Source of the DNA: Lacinutrix neustonica
GTDB taxonomy: Bacteria; Bacteroidota; Bacteroidia; Flavobacteriales; Flavobacteriaceae
Assembly: GCF_026625145.1 (NCBI RefSeq)
Contig: NZ_CP113088.1
Location: 3,017,501 to 3,081,500, forward strand
Length of the DNA: 64,000 nt
Reading direction: 5' to 3'
The notes beneath the pieces are model-generated. The model made no database searches. It was given only the letters and a program-made list of their open reading frames with translations, and had not been told where the DNA came from. Positions 40,995 through 51,253 of this stretch are shown piece by piece. Position 1 is the stretch's first letter. Every line of letters starts with the position of its first letter. Position numbers and translations under genes: made by a program.

Positions 40995-41546
40995 TTGAAA
41001 GCCCTCATATTAAAATATAAGTCCGTCATAAAGTTTATTCTCACCTTTTTGTTGGTTTATAGTGTGTTGTCTTTAGGGTATAATTGGTATTTAAATGTTT
41101 CGAAAACATCTGTCAATGCATCAGATTATGTCTCCCATCAAGTTTCGAAACAGTCGGAATCACTTTTAAACGCTATCGGGTATAAAGCCCAAGTTGTTAA
41201 GCACGCAGACGAACCTTCCATGAAATTAATAGTTCGTGGTAAGTACGTCGCAAGAGTTATTGAAGGGTGTAATTCGCTAAGTATTATTATTTTATTCATC
41301 TCTTTTGTAGTGGCATTTTCAGGGCGATTTAAAACAACAGCACTTTTTATAATCTTTGGAAGTGTTATTATTTACTTAGTCAACGTCCTTAGAATAGTTA
41401 TTCTTTCTATTGGTTTATACCACTATCCATGGCGCAGCGAACTGCTACATGTGGTTGTCTTTCCTGGTATTATTTATGGGATGGTTTTTTTGTTATGGAT
41501 GTTATGGGTGAACAAATTTTCTAACATAGGTAAGAATAAGTCATGA
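40995..41546 (+). CDS. xrtF: Exosortase family protein XrtF
   Basis: This 183-aa polytopic membrane protein has the exosortase catalytic triad: Cys92 in EGCNSLSIIILF, Arg133 in NVLRIVILS and His152 in ELLHVVVFP. Exosortases cleave and anchor C-terminally tagged secreted proteins; XrtF is the compact version found in Flavobacteriia, for which I know of no established substrate tag. The start is a TTG at 40995. The stop overlaps the following exosortase-associated gene by 4 bases. Confidence 0.85.
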   Translation: MKALILKYKSVIKFILTFLLVYSVLSLGYNWYLNVSKTSVNASDYVSHQVSKQSESLLNAIGYKAQVVKHADEPSMKLIVRGKYVARVIEGCNSLSIIILFISFVVAFSGRFKTTALFIIFGSVIIYLVNVLRIVILSIGLYHYPWRSELLHVVVFPGIIYGMVFLLWMLWVNKFSNIGKNKS

Positions 41547-41968
41547 TTTCTAAAAAATACATTGGATTGCTTTTCTTAATCGGTTTACTCGTGGTCGTAC
41601 GGGCCTTTGAAAATCAATTGTTTTATGACCCTTACTTAGTTTTTTTTCAAAACGACTATCTTTACATTGATTCTCCACGACGAGAAGTCTTTAAATTAAT
41701 ACTTTCTACTACGCTTCGGTTTTTTATAAACACTTTGGTTTCTTTAGCTATTTTATATGTTTTTTTTAAAGATTGGACCATTGTTAAATTTTCAGCCTTG
41801 GTTTATGCTTTTAGCTATGTTGTGCTTATTGTACTGTTTCTTTATTTTGTAACCAACCCGAAACAGGAAGACTATGTCATTTTTTTTAACATTCGTCGTT
41901 TTTTAATACAGCCGTTACTATTACTACTTTTATTACCAGCATTTTATTATCATAGAAAAGGAGCTTAG
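41543..41968 (+). CDS. Exosortase F-associated membrane protein
   Basis: The 141-aa intact protein with about four membrane segments starts ATGA over the xrtF stop. The region VVRAFENQLFYDPYLVFFQND near the N-terminus is characteristic of the small protein that always accompanies XrtF in flavobacteria. Its role is unknown; a structural or substrate-docking partner of the exosortase is likely. Confidence 0.8.
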   Translation: MISKKYIGLLFLIGLLVVVRAFENQLFYDPYLVFFQNDYLYIDSPRREVFKLILSTTLRFFINTLVSLAILYVFFKDWTIVKFSALVYAFSYVVLIVLFLYFVTNPKQEDYVIFFNIRRFLIQPLLLLLLLPAFYYHRKGA

Positions 41969-42028
41969 TTGCTTATAAAATGTGTGGTAAATGGCCTTGT
42001 CTTTTTTCTTTTTTGTAACTTTGTCTCG

Positions 42029-42430
42029 GTGAAAAAAACCTTACATCACGTGTTTTCTTTTTTTATGGCGTTTGCTGTATTGTTTTCAACACTATCTTTT
42101 ACTGTTGAATCTCATTACTGTGGTAACCGTTTGGTAGATACTGCTGTTTTTACTAAAGTTAAAAGTTGTGGCATGGGGACTTCAGCTAGTATACCCGTAA
42201 AAAAAGGGTGTTGTAAAGACAAGGTAGAACTAGTAAAAGGGCAGGATGAATTAAAATTAAATAGTAGTGAAGCTTTAGATTTTGATCAGCAATTTGGTCT
42301 CGCCACTTTGATGTATTCTTACGGTTCTCTTTTTAAGGGCATGTCTAAGCTAGTCTTTCCTCATAAAAATTACAGACCACCTCATGTCATCTGCGATATT
42401 ATTATTTTAGGTGAAACATTCCTCATTTGA
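42029..42430 (+). CDS. HYC_CC_PP family small secreted protein
   Basis: From a GTG at 42029 the product (133 aa) has a signal-like hydrophobic N-terminus, then SHYCGNRLVD near residue 34, a CC pair in GCCKD near residue 65 and RPP near the C-terminus; these are the motifs after which the family is named. The cysteines and histidine suggest metal binding. An alternative upstream start at 41969 is less likely because of the long hydrophobic extension. It stands upstream of HMA, TonB and second HMA genes, forming a putative copper/heavy-metal cluster. Confidence 0.75.
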   Translation: MKKTLHHVFSFFMAFAVLFSTLSFTVESHYCGNRLVDTAVFTKVKSCGMGTSASIPVKKGCCKDKVELVKGQDELKLNSSEALDFDQQFGLATLMYSYGSLFKGMSKLVFPHKNYRPPHVICDIIILGETFLI

Positions 42431-42504
42431 TCTCATAGGTTCTTATTATTAGATTTCCAGCTTACGCGGAAGTGAAAAGAATACTTAACAATCCATTATT
42501 TACA

Positions 42505-43233
42505 ATGACACAAACATATACAGTTACAGGAATGACCTGTAATGGCTGTAAAACGTCAGTTGAAAACAAACTGAACGCGTTATCACAAGTAAAAAACACT
42601 ATAGTAGATTTAGAACATGCCGAAGCGACTATAGAACTGTCTCAGCATATTTCAATACAAGAATTACAAGATGTATTACCCGATAAATTCTCAATTACTG
42701 AAAAGCAGAGTAAAAATGCTTTTAGAACATTAGAAGTAGAAAAAGAGAAAAGTGATCTTCAGCAATTAAAACCCTTGTTTTTAATCTTTGGATATATTAC
42801 AATCGCCGCAATACTCATGCACTATAAGCGTTGGAATTGGAGTGATTTCATGCTCGATTTTATGGGCTTATTTTATATCGTCTTCAGCTTCTTTAAGATT
42901 TTAGATTTAAAAGGGTTTCCGGACTCTTTTAAAATGTACGACCCTCCGGCAAAAGGAATCCCAGGTTATGCTCAAATCTATCCTTTTATAGAATTGGTTT
43001 TAGGCGTGTTATTTTTACTGCGGGTTCAAATTCCGCTGGCTCTAATGATAACTATAGTTGTTTTAGGGATTACAACTTACGGGGTTACTAAAGCACTATT
43101 AAATAAGCGAACTATTTCCTGTGCGTGTTTAGGGACAGCCTTAAAATTACCAATGACTAAAGCAACATTTATTGAAAACACAATAATGATTATTATGGCG
43201 ATAATCATGTTGCTAAGCATGTCGGGGGTATGA
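42505..43233 (+). CDS. Heavy-metal-associated domain fused to MauE/DoxX-like membrane domain
   Basis: The N-terminal ~70 residues are an HMA domain with the metal site GMTCNGC (Cys-x2-Cys) near residue 10. After a short linker come four membrane segments of the MauE/DoxX type (YITIAAILMHYKRWNW, FIELVLGVLFLL, and others) with a CAC pair near residue 210. The architecture suggests a membrane metal carrier or a thiol-linked factor. I use the ATG at 42505 (MTQTYTV); a GTG at 42472 would add 11 residues. The stop overlaps the TonB receptor start by 4 bases. Confidence 0.78.
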   Translation: MTQTYTVTGMTCNGCKTSVENKLNALSQVKNTIVDLEHAEATIELSQHISIQELQDVLPDKFSITEKQSKNAFRTLEVEKEKSDLQQLKPLFLIFGYITIAAILMHYKRWNWSDFMLDFMGLFYIVFSFFKILDLKGFPDSFKMYDPPAKGIPGYAQIYPFIELVLGVLFLLRVQIPLALMITIVVLGITTYGVTKALLNKRTISCACLGTALKLPMTKATFIENTIMIIMAIIMLLSMSGV

Positions 43234-45464
43234 GAAAGTTAACGTTTTTATGCCTTTTTTTATCCTGTTTATTGAGCGCTCAAAACGAGGTGAGTGGTAT
43301 TGTTACCGAGGTTACTTCCAGTAATAAAATGTTGCCCTTGGTTGGGGCTAATATCTATTGGCTAAACACGACCGTTGGCACAGTAACCGATTTTGATGGT
43401 AAATTCACTTTAGAATACAAGAAAGCGTACTCCAAGTTAGTTGTGAGTTATGTAGGGTATAAAACCGATACGATTACAGTTCATTCGCCCAAATTTATTA
43501 AGCATATTTTAAAGCCTACTAGTGCGCTTGATGAAGTGAACCTTTCGGCGAAGAATAAAGCAACGGCCAAATCCTATTTACAAGCACAAAATATCATTAC
43601 TGTAAGTAGTGATGAATTACTAAAAGCGGCCTGTTGCAATTTGGCCGAAAGTTTTGAAACCAATCCGTCTATTGATGTTAATTTTGCAGATGCGGTTACG
43701 GGTACCCGACAAATAAAAATGTTGGGTTTAACGAGTCCGTATATTTTGATTGCCACAGAAAATATTCCCTCAATTCGTGGTGCGTCGCAAGCATTTGGTC
43801 TCAGTTTTATACCAGGAACTTGGGTGGAAAGCATTCAAATAACAAAAGGCGCGGGGAGTGTGGTAAATGGATATGAAAGTATAGCGGGACAGATTAATAC
43901 AGAGTTGGTAAAACCCACAACAGATAACCAATTCTTTTTTAATATGTATGGTGCTGCGAACGGTAGATTAGAGTTAAATACACATGTGAATACTACAATA
44001 AATGATAAATGGAATACGGGCTTGTATCTGCATGGCAATTTGAGAAATGAAAAATTTGATAGAAATGACGACTCTTTTTTAGATGTACCACTTGCGAAAC
44101 AAGTGAATGTTATGAACCGCTGGCAATATACCAACCAAGAAAAGGGCTTGGTGAGTTTTATTAATTTTAAATATTTAAACGACCAAAAACAAACGGGACA
44201 AATTGATTTTAATCCAATTGCTCATGTGTTAACCACTAATAATTGGGGAAGTGAAATTGATACCGAGCGTTACGAAATTTCAGCAAAGCTAGGGTATGTC
44301 AATGCCGAGTTACCTTGGCAAACCATAGGGTTACAGACGGCTTTTAGTGGTCATGAACAAAACTCCTATTTTGGCTTAAGCAAGTATAATATTAATCAAA
44401 ATAGCTTGTATATCAATACGATTTATAATAGTATCATTAGTGATTCTAGGCACAAAATTAAAACGGGTGTAAGCTATACTTATGACCATTATGATGAAGT
44501 AGTTAATACAGAGAATTTTGAAAGAACAGAAGCCGCAATTGGGGCTTTTTTTGAGTACAATTACGATAGTTTAGAAAAATTAAATCTTACGGCAGGCCTG
44601 CGAGTAGATCAACACAATTTACTAGGTACATTTATAACCCCGCGTTTGCATTTGCGTTATACCGCTTGGGAAAAAGGAGTGTGTAGAGCTTCTTTTGGGA
44701 GAGGAAAACGTAGTGCCAATATTTTTGCTGAAAATCAAAAGGTATTTGCTACTTCGAGGATAATAAATATATTAGAGACTAGTGGGGAAATTTATGGACT
44801 AGACCCTGAGATTGCTTGGAACTACGGGGTGTCTTTTTTACAAGGCTTTAGAGTATTTGGCAGAAAAGGGGATCTCACATTAGATTATTATAGAACCGAT
44901 TTTAAAAACCAAGTGGTTGTAGATTATGAAAATGCTCTAGAGGTGAATTTCTATAATTTAAAAGGGGATAGTTATGCAAATAGTTTTCAAATTGAAATGA
45001 ATTATGAGCCTTTTGATCAATTTGATGTAAGACTAGCGTATAAAAATTATGATGTAAAAACACAGTATAATTCTCGTAAATTAGAGAAGCCCTTAACACC
45101 AAAGCACCGGTTTTTTGCCAACGCTTCTTATGAAACACCAATCCGTAACAACTCAAAATGGAAGTTTGATGCCACATTTAATTGGTTGGGAGAGCAACGG
45201 TTTTCATCAACAATACGTAACCCATTACCCTATAAATTACCAGACTATTCACCAACGGTTAGTACCTTAAACACACAAATAACAAAAGTGTTTTCTCCAA
45301 AGTTTGAAATGTATTTAGGAGCCGAAAACATAACTAATACAAAACAAGACCATCCTATTTTAGCCGCAAATGATCCTTTTGGTTCAAGTTTTGATACTAC
45401 ATTTGTATATGGTCCTATTTTTGGGGCGAGTTATTACGCAGGATTAAGATTTAAAATAAAATAA
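43230..45464 (+). CDS. TonB-dependent outer-membrane receptor
   Basis: The 744-aa intact protein has a signal peptide ending at SAQ near residue 18. A carboxypeptidase-regulatory-like domain follows (VGANIYWLNTTVGTVTDFDGKFTLEYKK), then a plug domain (residues about 115-230, with KAACCNLAESFE and QITKGAGSVVNGYESIAGQIN) and a 22-strand-type barrel ending in GLRFKIK. It should import a ligand across the outer membrane using TonB energy. Being flanked by HMA-domain genes, it probably handles copper or another metal; the CC pair in the plug fits but does not prove this. Confidence 0.88.
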   Translation: MRKLTFLCLFLSCLLSAQNEVSGIVTEVTSSNKMLPLVGANIYWLNTTVGTVTDFDGKFTLEYKKAYSKLVVSYVGYKTDTITVHSPKFIKHILKPTSALDEVNLSAKNKATAKSYLQAQNIITVSSDELLKAACCNLAESFETNPSIDVNFADAVTGTRQIKMLGLTSPYILIATENIPSIRGASQAFGLSFIPGTWVESIQITKGAGSVVNGYESIAGQINTELVKPTTDNQFFFNMYGAANGRLELNTHVNTTINDKWNTGLYLHGNLRNEKFDRNDDSFLDVPLAKQVNVMNRWQYTNQEKGLVSFINFKYLNDQKQTGQIDFNPIAHVLTTNNWGSEIDTERYEISAKLGYVNAELPWQTIGLQTAFSGHEQNSYFGLSKYNINQNSLYINTIYNSIISDSRHKIKTGVSYTYDHYDEVVNTENFERTEAAIGAFFEYNYDSLEKLNLTAGLRVDQHNLLGTFITPRLHLRYTAWEKGVCRASFGRGKRSANIFAENQKVFATSRIINILETSGEIYGLDPEIAWNYGVSFLQGFRVFGRKGDLTLDYYRTDFKNQVVVDYENALEVNFYNLKGDSYANSFQIEMNYEPFDQFDVRLAYKNYDVKTQYNSRKLEKPLTPKHRFFANASYETPIRNNSKWKFDATFNWLGEQRFSSTIRNPLPYKLPDYSPTVSTLNTQITKVFSPKFEMYLGAENITNTKQDHPILAANDPFGSSFDTTFVYGPIFGASYYAGLRFKIK

Positions 45465-45475
45465 AACAAAAAGAT

Positions 45476-45832
45476 ATGAAAAAATTAGTAATAGTAGTAC
45501 TAGTAGCCCTTGTAAGCGCAACCACTTTTGCGCAAAATAAAAATGCCAAAGCCTCTATTGAAGTAGATGGTGTTTGTATGATGTGTAAAAAGCGTATCGA
45601 GAAGGCAAGCTTAAACACTAAGGGAGTCAAATCTGCGATTTGGAATGTTGAGACCCATGAGTTAAAATTGATTTTTGATGAACGTAAAGCGAGTCTTGAA
45701 ATCATAGAGAAAGCGGTTGCAGCTGTTGGTCATGATACAAAAACACTAAGAGCGACCAATGAAGCTTATGCTACCGTGCACCCCTGTTGTAAATATAGGG
45801 AAGAGGCTGTTAGGGAGGAACACAAAGATTAG
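45476..45832 (+). CDS. Secreted heavy-metal-associated (HMA) domain protein
   Basis: The 118-aa intact protein has a signal peptide ending at TFAQ near residue 20 and an HMA fold with the metal-binding pair CMMC near residue 36 (VDGVCMMCKKRIEKASL). A further CC pair lies near residue 103 (HPCCKYREE). It probably binds Cu(I) or a similar ion in the periplasm. It follows the TonB receptor by 11 bases and is the last gene before a bidirectional terminator. Confidence 0.85.
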   Translation: MKKLVIVVLVALVSATTFAQNKNAKASIEVDGVCMMCKKRIEKASLNTKGVKSAIWNVETHELKLIFDERKASLEIIEKAVAAVGHDTKTLRATNEAYATVHPCCKYREEAVREEHKD

Positions 45833-45855
45833 GTGCTTATAAAGCGCTCAATAAA

Positions 45856-45898
45856 TGAAAAAGCCTCATTCTATATTTTAGAATGAGGCTTTTTTTTA
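45856..45898. terminator. Bidirectional terminator between metal cluster and groL
   Basis: AAGCCTCATTC pairs with GAATGAGGCTT around a 9-base loop with A and T tracts on both sides, ending the plus-strand metal cluster and the minus-strand groS-groL unit. Confidence 0.9.
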
Positions 45899-45913
45899 TT
45901 TGATAAGACTAGA

Positions 45914-47551
<1,638 letters not shown>

Positions 47552-47660
47552 TTATTTTTTTAGCTTTTAGCTATAAGCGCTTGGCTGTTAGCTAAAAGGA
47601 ATAATTAATAGTGTTTTATTTTAAATGTTTTTAGGCTTAAGGCCTAAAGCCAAAAGTTAT

Positions 47661-47939
47661 TTAGATGATTGCCATGATGTCTTCTTCACGCATCATTAAA
47701 TACTCGGTACCTTCTAATTTTAATTCTGATCCGTAATATTTTCCATAAAGTACGGTGTCTCCAACTTTAACCGTCATCGGTTCGTCTTTTTTGCCTTTAC
47801 CAACTGCCATAACAGTTCCTTTATGTTGTTTTTCTTGAGCGCTATCAGGAATGAATAATCCGTAAGCTGTTTGCGTTTCTGCTGGTAGAGGCTCTATAAG
47901 CACTCTGTCTGCTAATGGTTTAATGTTTATTTTACTCAT
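47661..47939 (-). CDS. groS: Co-chaperonin GroES
   Basis: The 92-aa intact protein caps the GroEL ring. Typical signatures are IKPLADRVLIEPLPAE at the N-terminus, the mobile-loop region near residues 20-35, and GDTVLYGKYYGSELKLEG. It precedes groL, and a sigma-54-like promoter is seen upstream at 47987-48001. No CIRCE-like inverted repeat is visible. Confidence 0.96.
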   Translation of the reverse strand: MSKINIKPLADRVLIEPLPAETQTAYGLFIPDSAQEKQHKGTVMAVGKGKKDEPMTVKVGDTVLYGKYYGSELKLEGTEYLMMREEDIMAII

Positions 47940-47986
47940 TATTATAAGTTTTTATTAATTAAGATTGTTTAATGCTTTAATAGGAA

Positions 47987-48001
47987 GCTAAAAATGTGCC
48001 A
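47987..48001 (-). promoter_or_regulatory. Sigma-54 (-24/-12) promoter-like element before groS
   Basis: The minus strand reads TGGCACATTTTTAGC, with GG and GC separated by exactly ten bases and the full TGGCAC half of the sigma-54 consensus; one T of the TTGC half is A. It lies 48 bases before the groS start. A sigma-54 activator is encoded about 2 kb away at 49981-51249. Confidence 0.5.
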
Positions 48002-48050
48002 ATAGCAGGTTACTGACAAACTTACAGCCCTGTTTATGGAACGGTTGTAA

Positions 48051-48088
48051 ACAAAAAAAATACCAACGCTAGCGTTGGTATTTTTTTT
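48051..48088. terminator. Perfect-palindrome terminator after secG
   Basis: TACCAACGCT and AGCGTTGGTA at 48061-48080 are a perfect 20-base palindrome flanked by A and T runs, so it can terminate in either direction. It stands at the end of the minus-strand secG unit. Confidence 0.8.
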
Positions 48089-48108
48089 GTTTTTAATGAG
48101 TACGTGTT

Positions 48109-48462
48109 TTATTTTGTACTATCTGCAGGTTTTGCGGTGTCATTAGTATTTGGTGTCACAGCGGCAGGAGCAGGCGTTTCAAGCGCATCCGGATCTAAAG
48201 CAGTTGAGTCTTCCTGAGCGATTCCTGCTCTTGGTATGGCTAAACTAGATAATAGGATCAGTACAACTAAAATGGTACTTAACGTCCAGGTGCTTTTGTC
48301 TAAAAAGTCTGTAGTTTTCTTTACACCTCCTAATTGTTGTGTACCACCTCCGCCAAAAGAAGACGAAAGTCCACCTCCTTTAGGGTTTTGTACCATAATT
48401 ACAACTATTAGTAAAAAAGCGACTACTACTATGAGTGCTAAAAATATTGTAAACTGTCCCAT
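48109..48462 (-). CDS. secG: Preprotein translocase subunit SecG
   Basis: SecG is a two-span inner-membrane subunit of the SecYEG channel. The first span (IFLALIVVVAFLLIVVIMVQ) is followed by the family motif NPKGGGLSSSFGGGG near residue 25, and the second span is near residue 58. The protein is 117 aa, longer than typical because of an Ala/Pro/Asp-rich C-terminal tail, common in Bacteroidota. Intact, and probably co-transcribed with the TPR gene upstream. Confidence 0.93.
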   Translation of the reverse strand: MGQFTIFLALIVVVAFLLIVVIMVQNPKGGGLSSSFGGGGTQQLGGVKKTTDFLDKSTWTLSTILVVLILLSSLAIPRAGIAQEDSTALDPDALETPAPAAVTPNTNDTAKPADSTK

Positions 48463-48476
48463 TATTCTTTTAATTT

Positions 48477-49414
48477 ATTCTTGTAATTGTTTTATTGCTT
48501 TAATTTGGTCTGCAAAGAAACCACTTTTTTCTCGGATATTTCAAAATTAAAATCTTGTAAGATTGAATTGCCTTAGTGTAGTTTTTTTGTTCGACATAAA
48601 TTCTAGCTAAAGTCTCTGTCATTAAGGCTTCAGGCTGTATCATTTGAGCCTTTGCAATGTTGTGTTTTGAAGCAGATGTTTTTTTAGCTTCTAATTTCGG
48701 GTTTTTTTCTATAAACTTTTCTATTAGCGCAAACTTTTTTGCCTGAGTTAAGGTATTGCTTTTATTGTCATCTATACATTCTTCAGAAGTGTTTTCTTCC
48801 TTTTCTAATTCCCGATTAATGGGCTTGAAATGGGTTAAGCTTAACCATTCGTTAAAGGAATGCGTTTCTGCTTTGTCAAAATTTAAAGGTTTACCTAGGT
48901 TTAAAACCTGTTCCGCAGACTGTAGATGTCCTTTAGAAATTCCAGTTTTGTCTTCCAGCTCTTGAGAAGGATCTAATTCAAAGTTGGCGACTTCCTTAAT
49001 TTTAATTTTAGGCTGAAATAATTCCGGATCTAGCGTTTTTTTTGAGTCTTCCAGGTGTTGCTTTAAAATGGCATCAATAGTGACACTTTTAGTGGTAGGC
49101 AAGTCTTTAGAATAGACTTTAATATCTGTTGTTTGTGTTGTGTTTTGTTTTATGTGCTGAGATATTTCATTTTGTTGAAAATTTTCAGAGGTGATAAAAT
49201 CAAACAAAATACTACGATCTGTAGTATAAGCCGCGGTGGTTTTTAATGCTTGATTGTATTTGAAACTCTCCGTATTTTTTAGTCCTTTGAGATATAAAGC
49301 TCCGGCCGATTGAAAATATGGAAAGGCGTCTACCACCGCTTTTAAGTTTTCTGTTTGAGACTTAGTCACCAGTTTGGGTTTACGTAGTAATTCTGTATAA
49401 GTTCCTTTGTCCAT
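48477..49414 (-). CDS. TPR-like conserved protein (frameshifted)
   Basis: A flavobacterial conserved protein with YFQSAGALYLKGLKN near residue 30, a long charged middle region, and a C-terminal tetratricopeptide-like repeat (MTETLARIYVEQKNYTKAIQSYKILILKYPE). It lies between lptE and secG, as in other flavobacteria; the function is unknown, with protein-protein contacts likely. One base is inserted at 48533-48537 (coding strand CCGAGAA where CCGGAA is expected). The corrected C-terminus is EKSGFFADQIKAIKQLQE, giving about 312 aa. The stop was taken at 48477-48479. Confidence 0.75.
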
Positions 49415-49418
49415 TAAC

Positions 49419-49925
49419 TTACCATTTTGCTAATGAGTCATTAAAAACATCCTGAGTAATGCGTTGAAAAATTTCCTCGAATGCAGTGGCCTTTATACTA
49501 CCGGATAATTGCGAAGAACCCTGATAATCGTAAAAGAAAGAGTAGGTTTTTTCAAAATCGTCTTCCTCATTTTGCTTATTATAAAAACGCACTAAAACAC
49601 CAATGGTTAATCGGTTTTGTGCAGCGGTATTGTTCGCTGTAGCAGTGGTTGGAGAAATGCGATATTCTGTAATTTCGCCTTCGTAAACGAGGTCGCCATT
49701 TGATGTTACTAATTCTAAATTGGTTTGATTCTGAATTAAATCTTGTAGAGCTAAAGTAAAATCTCTGTCTAAACCAGGTTCTATTAATTCTGCATTATTT
49801 TGAAAGTAATTCACCTGATAGGTTTTTACTGAAGCATCGATGTTCGTTCCGCTTAGGGAATACGCCCCACAACCTAAAAGCGTTGTGGTTAAGACGATAG
49901 TTAATAGGTGTTTTATGTATCTCAT
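49419..49925 (-). CDS. lptE: LptE family LPS-assembly lipoprotein
   Basis: The 168-aa intact protein has a lipobox (TLLGCGAYS, lipidated Cys near residue 19). The LptE-like fold region VNYFQNNAELIEPGLDRDFTLALQDLI is followed by GDLVYEGEITEYRISPT and IFQRITQDVFNDS near the C-terminus. In characterised systems LptE plugs the LptD barrel and helps insert LPS into the outer membrane. It is 4 bases upstream of the TPR gene and downstream of the sigma-54 activator gene, a flavobacterial arrangement. Confidence 0.88.
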   Translation of the reverse strand: MRYIKHLLTIVLTTTLLGCGAYSLSGTNIDASVKTYQVNYFQNNAELIEPGLDRDFTLALQDLIQNQTNLELVTSNGDLVYEGEITEYRISPTTATANNTAAQNRLTIGVLVRFYNKQNEEDDFEKTYSFFYDYQGSSQLSGSIKATAFEEIFQRITQDVFNDSLAKW

Positions 49926-49980
49926 TGACCATTTTTTTTATTCTTACAAAGGCGGAATTTTAATGTGTAATAACGCCATT

Positions 49981-51249
49981 TTACAAATCAAATTGTTTTA
50001 TTTTTCTATATAAGGTACGTTCGCTTATCCCCAACTCTTCAGCGGCTAACTTACGTTTTCCTTGGTGTCTTTCTAGCGATTTTTTAATGAGTTCTAATTC
50101 TTTATCGTGAAGCGAAAGGGTTTCCTCTTCTTCTATTTCTTCAGCGAAATGATACTTGTCGTTAACATCTGTAGGATATGTTTTTGTAGGCTCTGCATTT
50201 TGTGGTATGGACAATACTTGTAAATCTTCTATAGCATCTTCATAATCTGAATCGTTAGTATTGTCGCCATAAATTTTTTCAATTAAACCTTCATGGTCTT
50301 TTTCAACCTCTTTTGTATTTCCACTTTTCATTAATTCCATGGTTAGCTTTTTTAAATCATTTAAATCGGCTTTCATATCAAATAAGACTTTGTAAAGGAT
50401 TTCACGTTCGCTACTAAAATCACTTTCAGACTTAGAGGTTTTAATTACAGCAGGTAAATTAGAACTACCAGATGGTAGGTATCCTTTTAAAGTATCGGCA
50501 GAAATCAATCTGGTTTGCTCTAAAACCGAAATTTGTTCAGCGACATTTCGTAATTGTCTTATATTTCCACTCCATCGAAATTTAAGCAGGATTTGTATGG
50601 CGTCGTCCGTAAGTTTTATGGTTGGCATTTTGTACTTCAATGCAAAATCACTTGCGAATTTTCTAAACAATAAATGAATGTCTTCTTGTCGCTCGCGTAA
50701 GGGCGGTAAGTTAATGTCTACGGTACTTAATCTATAATATAGATCTTCGCGAAATTGCTCCTTTTTAATGGCATCAAACATGTTAACATTTGTTGCAGCG
50801 ACGATACGTACGTTGGTTTTTTGAACTTTACTGGAACCCACTTTTAAGAACTCGCCATTTTCTAGCACACGCAATAGGCGTACTTGTGTGGTTAAAGGTA
50901 ATTCGCCTACTTCATCTAAAAAAATGGTGCCACCATCGGCCACTTCAAAATAGCCATTTCTAGTGGCTGTTGCTCCAGTAAACGCCCCTTTTTCATGTCC
51001 AAAAAGTTCACTATCGATAGTGCCTTCTGGTATGGCTCCACAGTTTACAGCGATGTATTTGTTATGTTTTCTATGCGAGAGTTGATGAATAATCTTAGGA
51101 ATGCTCTCTTTACCAACGCCACTTTCTCCAGTGACTAACACAGAAATATCTGTTGGAGACACCTGGATTGCTTTTTCAACAGCGCGATTTAAAGCGGAAT
51201 TATTGCCTATAATCCCGAATCGTTGTTTTGTTGCTTGAATAGACTCCAT
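49981..51249 (-). CDS. Sigma-54-dependent transcriptional activator
   Basis: The 422-aa intact protein has an AAA+ domain at the very N-terminus, with Walker A GESGVGKE at residues 41-48, the sigma-54 contact loop GAFTGA at 88-93, Walker B GGTIFLDE near residue 108 and the arginine-rich LPPLRERQEDI. A charged linker follows, then a Fis-type helix-turn-helix (RKLAAEELGISERTLYRKI) at the C-terminus. There is no receiver domain, so control is probably by other signals or by expression. It is in a unit with miaB upstream (5-base gap) and lptE downstream. Target promoters should be of the -24/-12 type; one candidate precedes groS. Confidence 0.92.
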   Translation of the reverse strand: MESIQATKQRFGIIGNNSALNRAVEKAIQVSPTDISVLVTGESGVGKESIPKIIHQLSHRKHNKYIAVNCGAIPEGTIDSELFGHEKGAFTGATATRNGYFEVADGGTIFLDEVGELPLTTQVRLLRVLENGEFLKVGSSKVQKTNVRIVAATNVNMFDAIKKEQFREDLYYRLSTVDINLPPLRERQEDIHLLFRKFASDFALKYKMPTIKLTDDAIQILLKFRWSGNIRQLRNVAEQISVLEQTRLISADTLKGYLPSGSSNLPAVIKTSKSESDFSSEREILYKVLFDMKADLNDLKKLTMELMKSGNTKEVEKDHEGLIEKIYGDNTNDSDYEDAIEDLQVLSIPQNAEPTKTYPTDVNDKYHFAEEIEEEETLSLHDKELELIKKSLERHQGKRKLAAEELGISERTLYRKIKQFDL

Positions 51250-51253
51250 AAAA

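Noticed and set aside
48051-48088. The perfect 20-base palindrome as an operator
   Set aside because: Flanking A and T runs and its position after secG make it a terminator.
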